From positions 143,540 through 207,539 of the forward strand of contig JAENYG010000004.1 of the NCBI GenBank assembly GCA_016841875.1: DNA of 64,000 nt, written 5' to 3'. The notes under the pieces were generated by a model. It saw only the letters and a list, made by a program, of their open reading frames with translations. It had not been told where the DNA came from and did not search any database. How positions within the stretch are numbered: position 1 is the first letter of the stretch; each line of letters opens with the position of its first letter. Made by a program: the position numbers and the translations under genes. Of this stretch, positions 63,156 through 64,000 are shown one piece after another. This DNA is from Syntrophomonas sp. (GTDB lineage Bacteria; Bacillota; Syntrophomonadia; Syntrophomonadales; Syntrophomonadaceae).

Positions 63156-63506
63156 ATGGATTTGACTCAAAACATCAATGCTTTATTTGAACAACTGGAA
63201 AAATTTTTTAAGACTGAAACCGTATTCGGTGAAGCAATTCAAGTAGGCAGCATTACTCTCATCCCGGTAATCAGCGTTGCTTTTGGTGCTGGTGGTGGTG
63301 GTGGTTCAGGGAAGGACCCCAAGGGTATGGATGGAACTGGTGGAGGTTCAGGAGCAGGGGGTAGAATTTCTCCCAGTGCATTGATAGTCATTAAAGATGA
63401 TGAAGTAAGTGTGATGCCTTTAACCAATCGAGGTTCCATAGACAAAATCGTGGAAATGCTTCCAGAAATGATGGGCAAGATATCATGTCAGAAAAACCAG
63501 GAATAG
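63156..63506 (+). CDS. ytfJ: GerW-family sporulation protein YtfJ
   Basis: 116 residues of the GerW/YtfJ family, linked to spore germination. Hallmarks are ETVFGEAIQVGSITLIPVISVAFGAGGGGGSG, the glycine-rich centre, and SPSALIVIKDDEVSVMPL. GGAGG precedes the ATG. It ends the sigma/anti-sigma/ytfI run and is followed by a clear hairpin. Confidence 0.92.
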   Translation: MDLTQNINALFEQLEKFFKTETVFGEAIQVGSITLIPVISVAFGAGGGGGSGKDPKGMDGTGGGSGAGGRISPSALIVIKDDEVSVMPLTNRGSIDKIVEMLPEMMGKISCQKNQE

Positions 63507-63530
63507 TGTACTACAAAGATTTACCTCCAG

Positions 63531-63558
63531 GCTCCTCAAGCATAGTTGCTTGAGGAGC
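63531..63558 (+). terminator. terminator after ytfJ
   Basis: 11-bp perfect stem GCTCCTCAAGC/GCTTGAGGAGC with a 6-base loop, then a T-rich tail (TTCTTCGTTTCTTTT). Confidence 0.85.
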
Positions 63559-63893
63559 TTCTTCGTTTCTTTTCCACACACCCGTGGGTTCTGCAGTCAT
63601 CTCTAAGAGCCATTCCTAAATTCATCCCATATTGGAATGTAATGGAAAACCCAAAATAATTCGATATCCACAAAAGTGACAAAATTGTATACGCCTCCTG
63701 GTATATACTAAACTGGATGGCATTACCAGAGCCTGAACGATATGATGATTTTCGCACCTTATAAAAAAACCTGTTCCGGATAAAATATTAGAATTCCACT
63801 CTAAAGGGTAAGTGGAAAAAGAAAGGGGGTGGGCAGGTGAATACCAAACCCCTGCCCACCAATATAAGAGGTACAATTTACCATTGTTAGCAT
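63559..63893. other. intergenic region at right end
   Basis: About 330 bases between the ytfJ terminator and the possible gene at the edge. Apart from the minus-strand hairpin at 63828-63860 I see nothing supported. Confidence 0.4.
63828..63860 (-). terminator. terminator of a minus-strand gene at the right edge
   Basis: 10-bp perfect stem GGTGGGCAGG/CCTGCCCACC with a 13-base loop; on the minus strand it is followed by CCCTTTCTTTTT. It lies 33 bases after the stop at 63894. Confidence 0.6.
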
Positions 63894-64000
63894 TTAGACT
63901 GTGGGATAACCGTATTTTTGGTAGCCCACTGTAATTAGAAAAGGTTCTGTCAATAATTTTGTGCTTTGCTCCTTCGCCATCCCGTTCATCGTAGATGAGC
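63894..64000 (-). CDS. possible 3' end of a gene cut by the window edge
   Basis: On the minus strand one frame is open from the edge to a TAA at 63896-63894, encoding the last 34 residues of a possible protein (ending ITVGYQKYGYPTV). The hairpin just downstream fits a gene end. No family recognised. Another frame is open for longer (to 63622) but runs through that hairpin and is less likely. Confidence 0.35.
   Translation of the reverse strand, partial: SSTMNGMAKEQSTKLLTEPFLITVGYQKYGYPTV

Noticed and set aside
63622..64000. Long minus-strand open frame reaching the right edge
   Set aside because: It crosses the strong hairpin at 63828-63860 and is rich in rare-looking Trp/Cys/Arg stretches; the shorter frame ending at 63894 before the hairpin fits better.

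Overview
The window looks like the chromosome of a low-to-mid GC, endospore-forming, motile anaerobic Firmicute that lives by fatty-acid beta-oxidation. The gene content is closest to what I know of Syntrophomonas (Syntrophomonadaceae). This rests on several sets of beta-oxidation genes, CoA-transferases instead of acyl-CoA synthetases, sigma-54 regulators beside them, sporulation-type genes (ytfI/ytfJ, ylmC) and flagellar genes. The genus is an inference; no search was run.

Layout. 1-8.9 kb: a fadN-fadA-fadE set (fused 3-hydroxyacyl-CoA dehydrogenase/enoyl-CoA hydratase, thiolase, long acyl-CoA dehydrogenase cut by the left edge) behind a CoA-transferase, with a divergent PAS-PAS-AAA+-Fis sigma-54 activator. 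9-13.3 kb: AIM24-family protein, small membrane protein, AraC regulator with an EamA transporter, CorA. 13.4-16.3 kb: terpene-synthase-like DUF2600 gene overlapping a polyprenyl synthase, then a decayed toxin-antitoxin pair. 16.4-21.1 kb: GatD and MurT separated by two small genes, and a GT4 glycosyltransferase. 21.2-27.7 kb: DksA-like protein, DUF5665, UPF0210/ACT pair, ileS with a T-box, nth; two related inverted repeats lie here. 27.8-31.6 kb: polar amino-acid ABC transporter and a second EamA transporter. 31.6-44.8 kb: the second catabolic block, with two CoA-transferases, SDR dehydrogenase, thiolase, a PAS sigma-54 activator, acyl-CoA dehydrogenase plus crotonase, and an operon of acyl-CoA dehydrogenase, thiolase-like protein, DUF35 protein and CaiB-type CoA-transferase. 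45.2-54.3 kb: LytR-CpsA-Psr protein, then the ylm/divIVA division-associated cluster (pgeF, response regulator and kinase, ylmE, sepF, proC, yggT, U32 peptidase, divIVA, DUF167). 54.3-57.9 kb: two uncharacterised genes, nrdR, ylmC, flgG and a rod-binding gene. 57.9-61.1 kb: glycine-betaine ABC transporter behind a c-di-AMP riboswitch. 61.4-63.5 kb: ECF-type sigma factor, zinc-finger anti-sigma, ytfI, ytfJ.

The strongest system-level signal is regulatory. Each of the four beta-oxidation transcription units has a good sigma-54 (-24/-12) promoter with exact GG-N10-GC spacing (6211-6227, 36422-36438, 38434-38450, 44798-44814), and the two PAS-type sigma-54 activators sit next to them. Three of the four promoters also have palindromes about 145-170 bp upstream, where enhancer sites would lie. 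Together this suggests a local sigma-54 regulon that senses substrate or redox state and switches between sets of acyl-CoA enzymes. Start codons were often re-chosen from ribosome-binding sites, and each change is explained in its entry.
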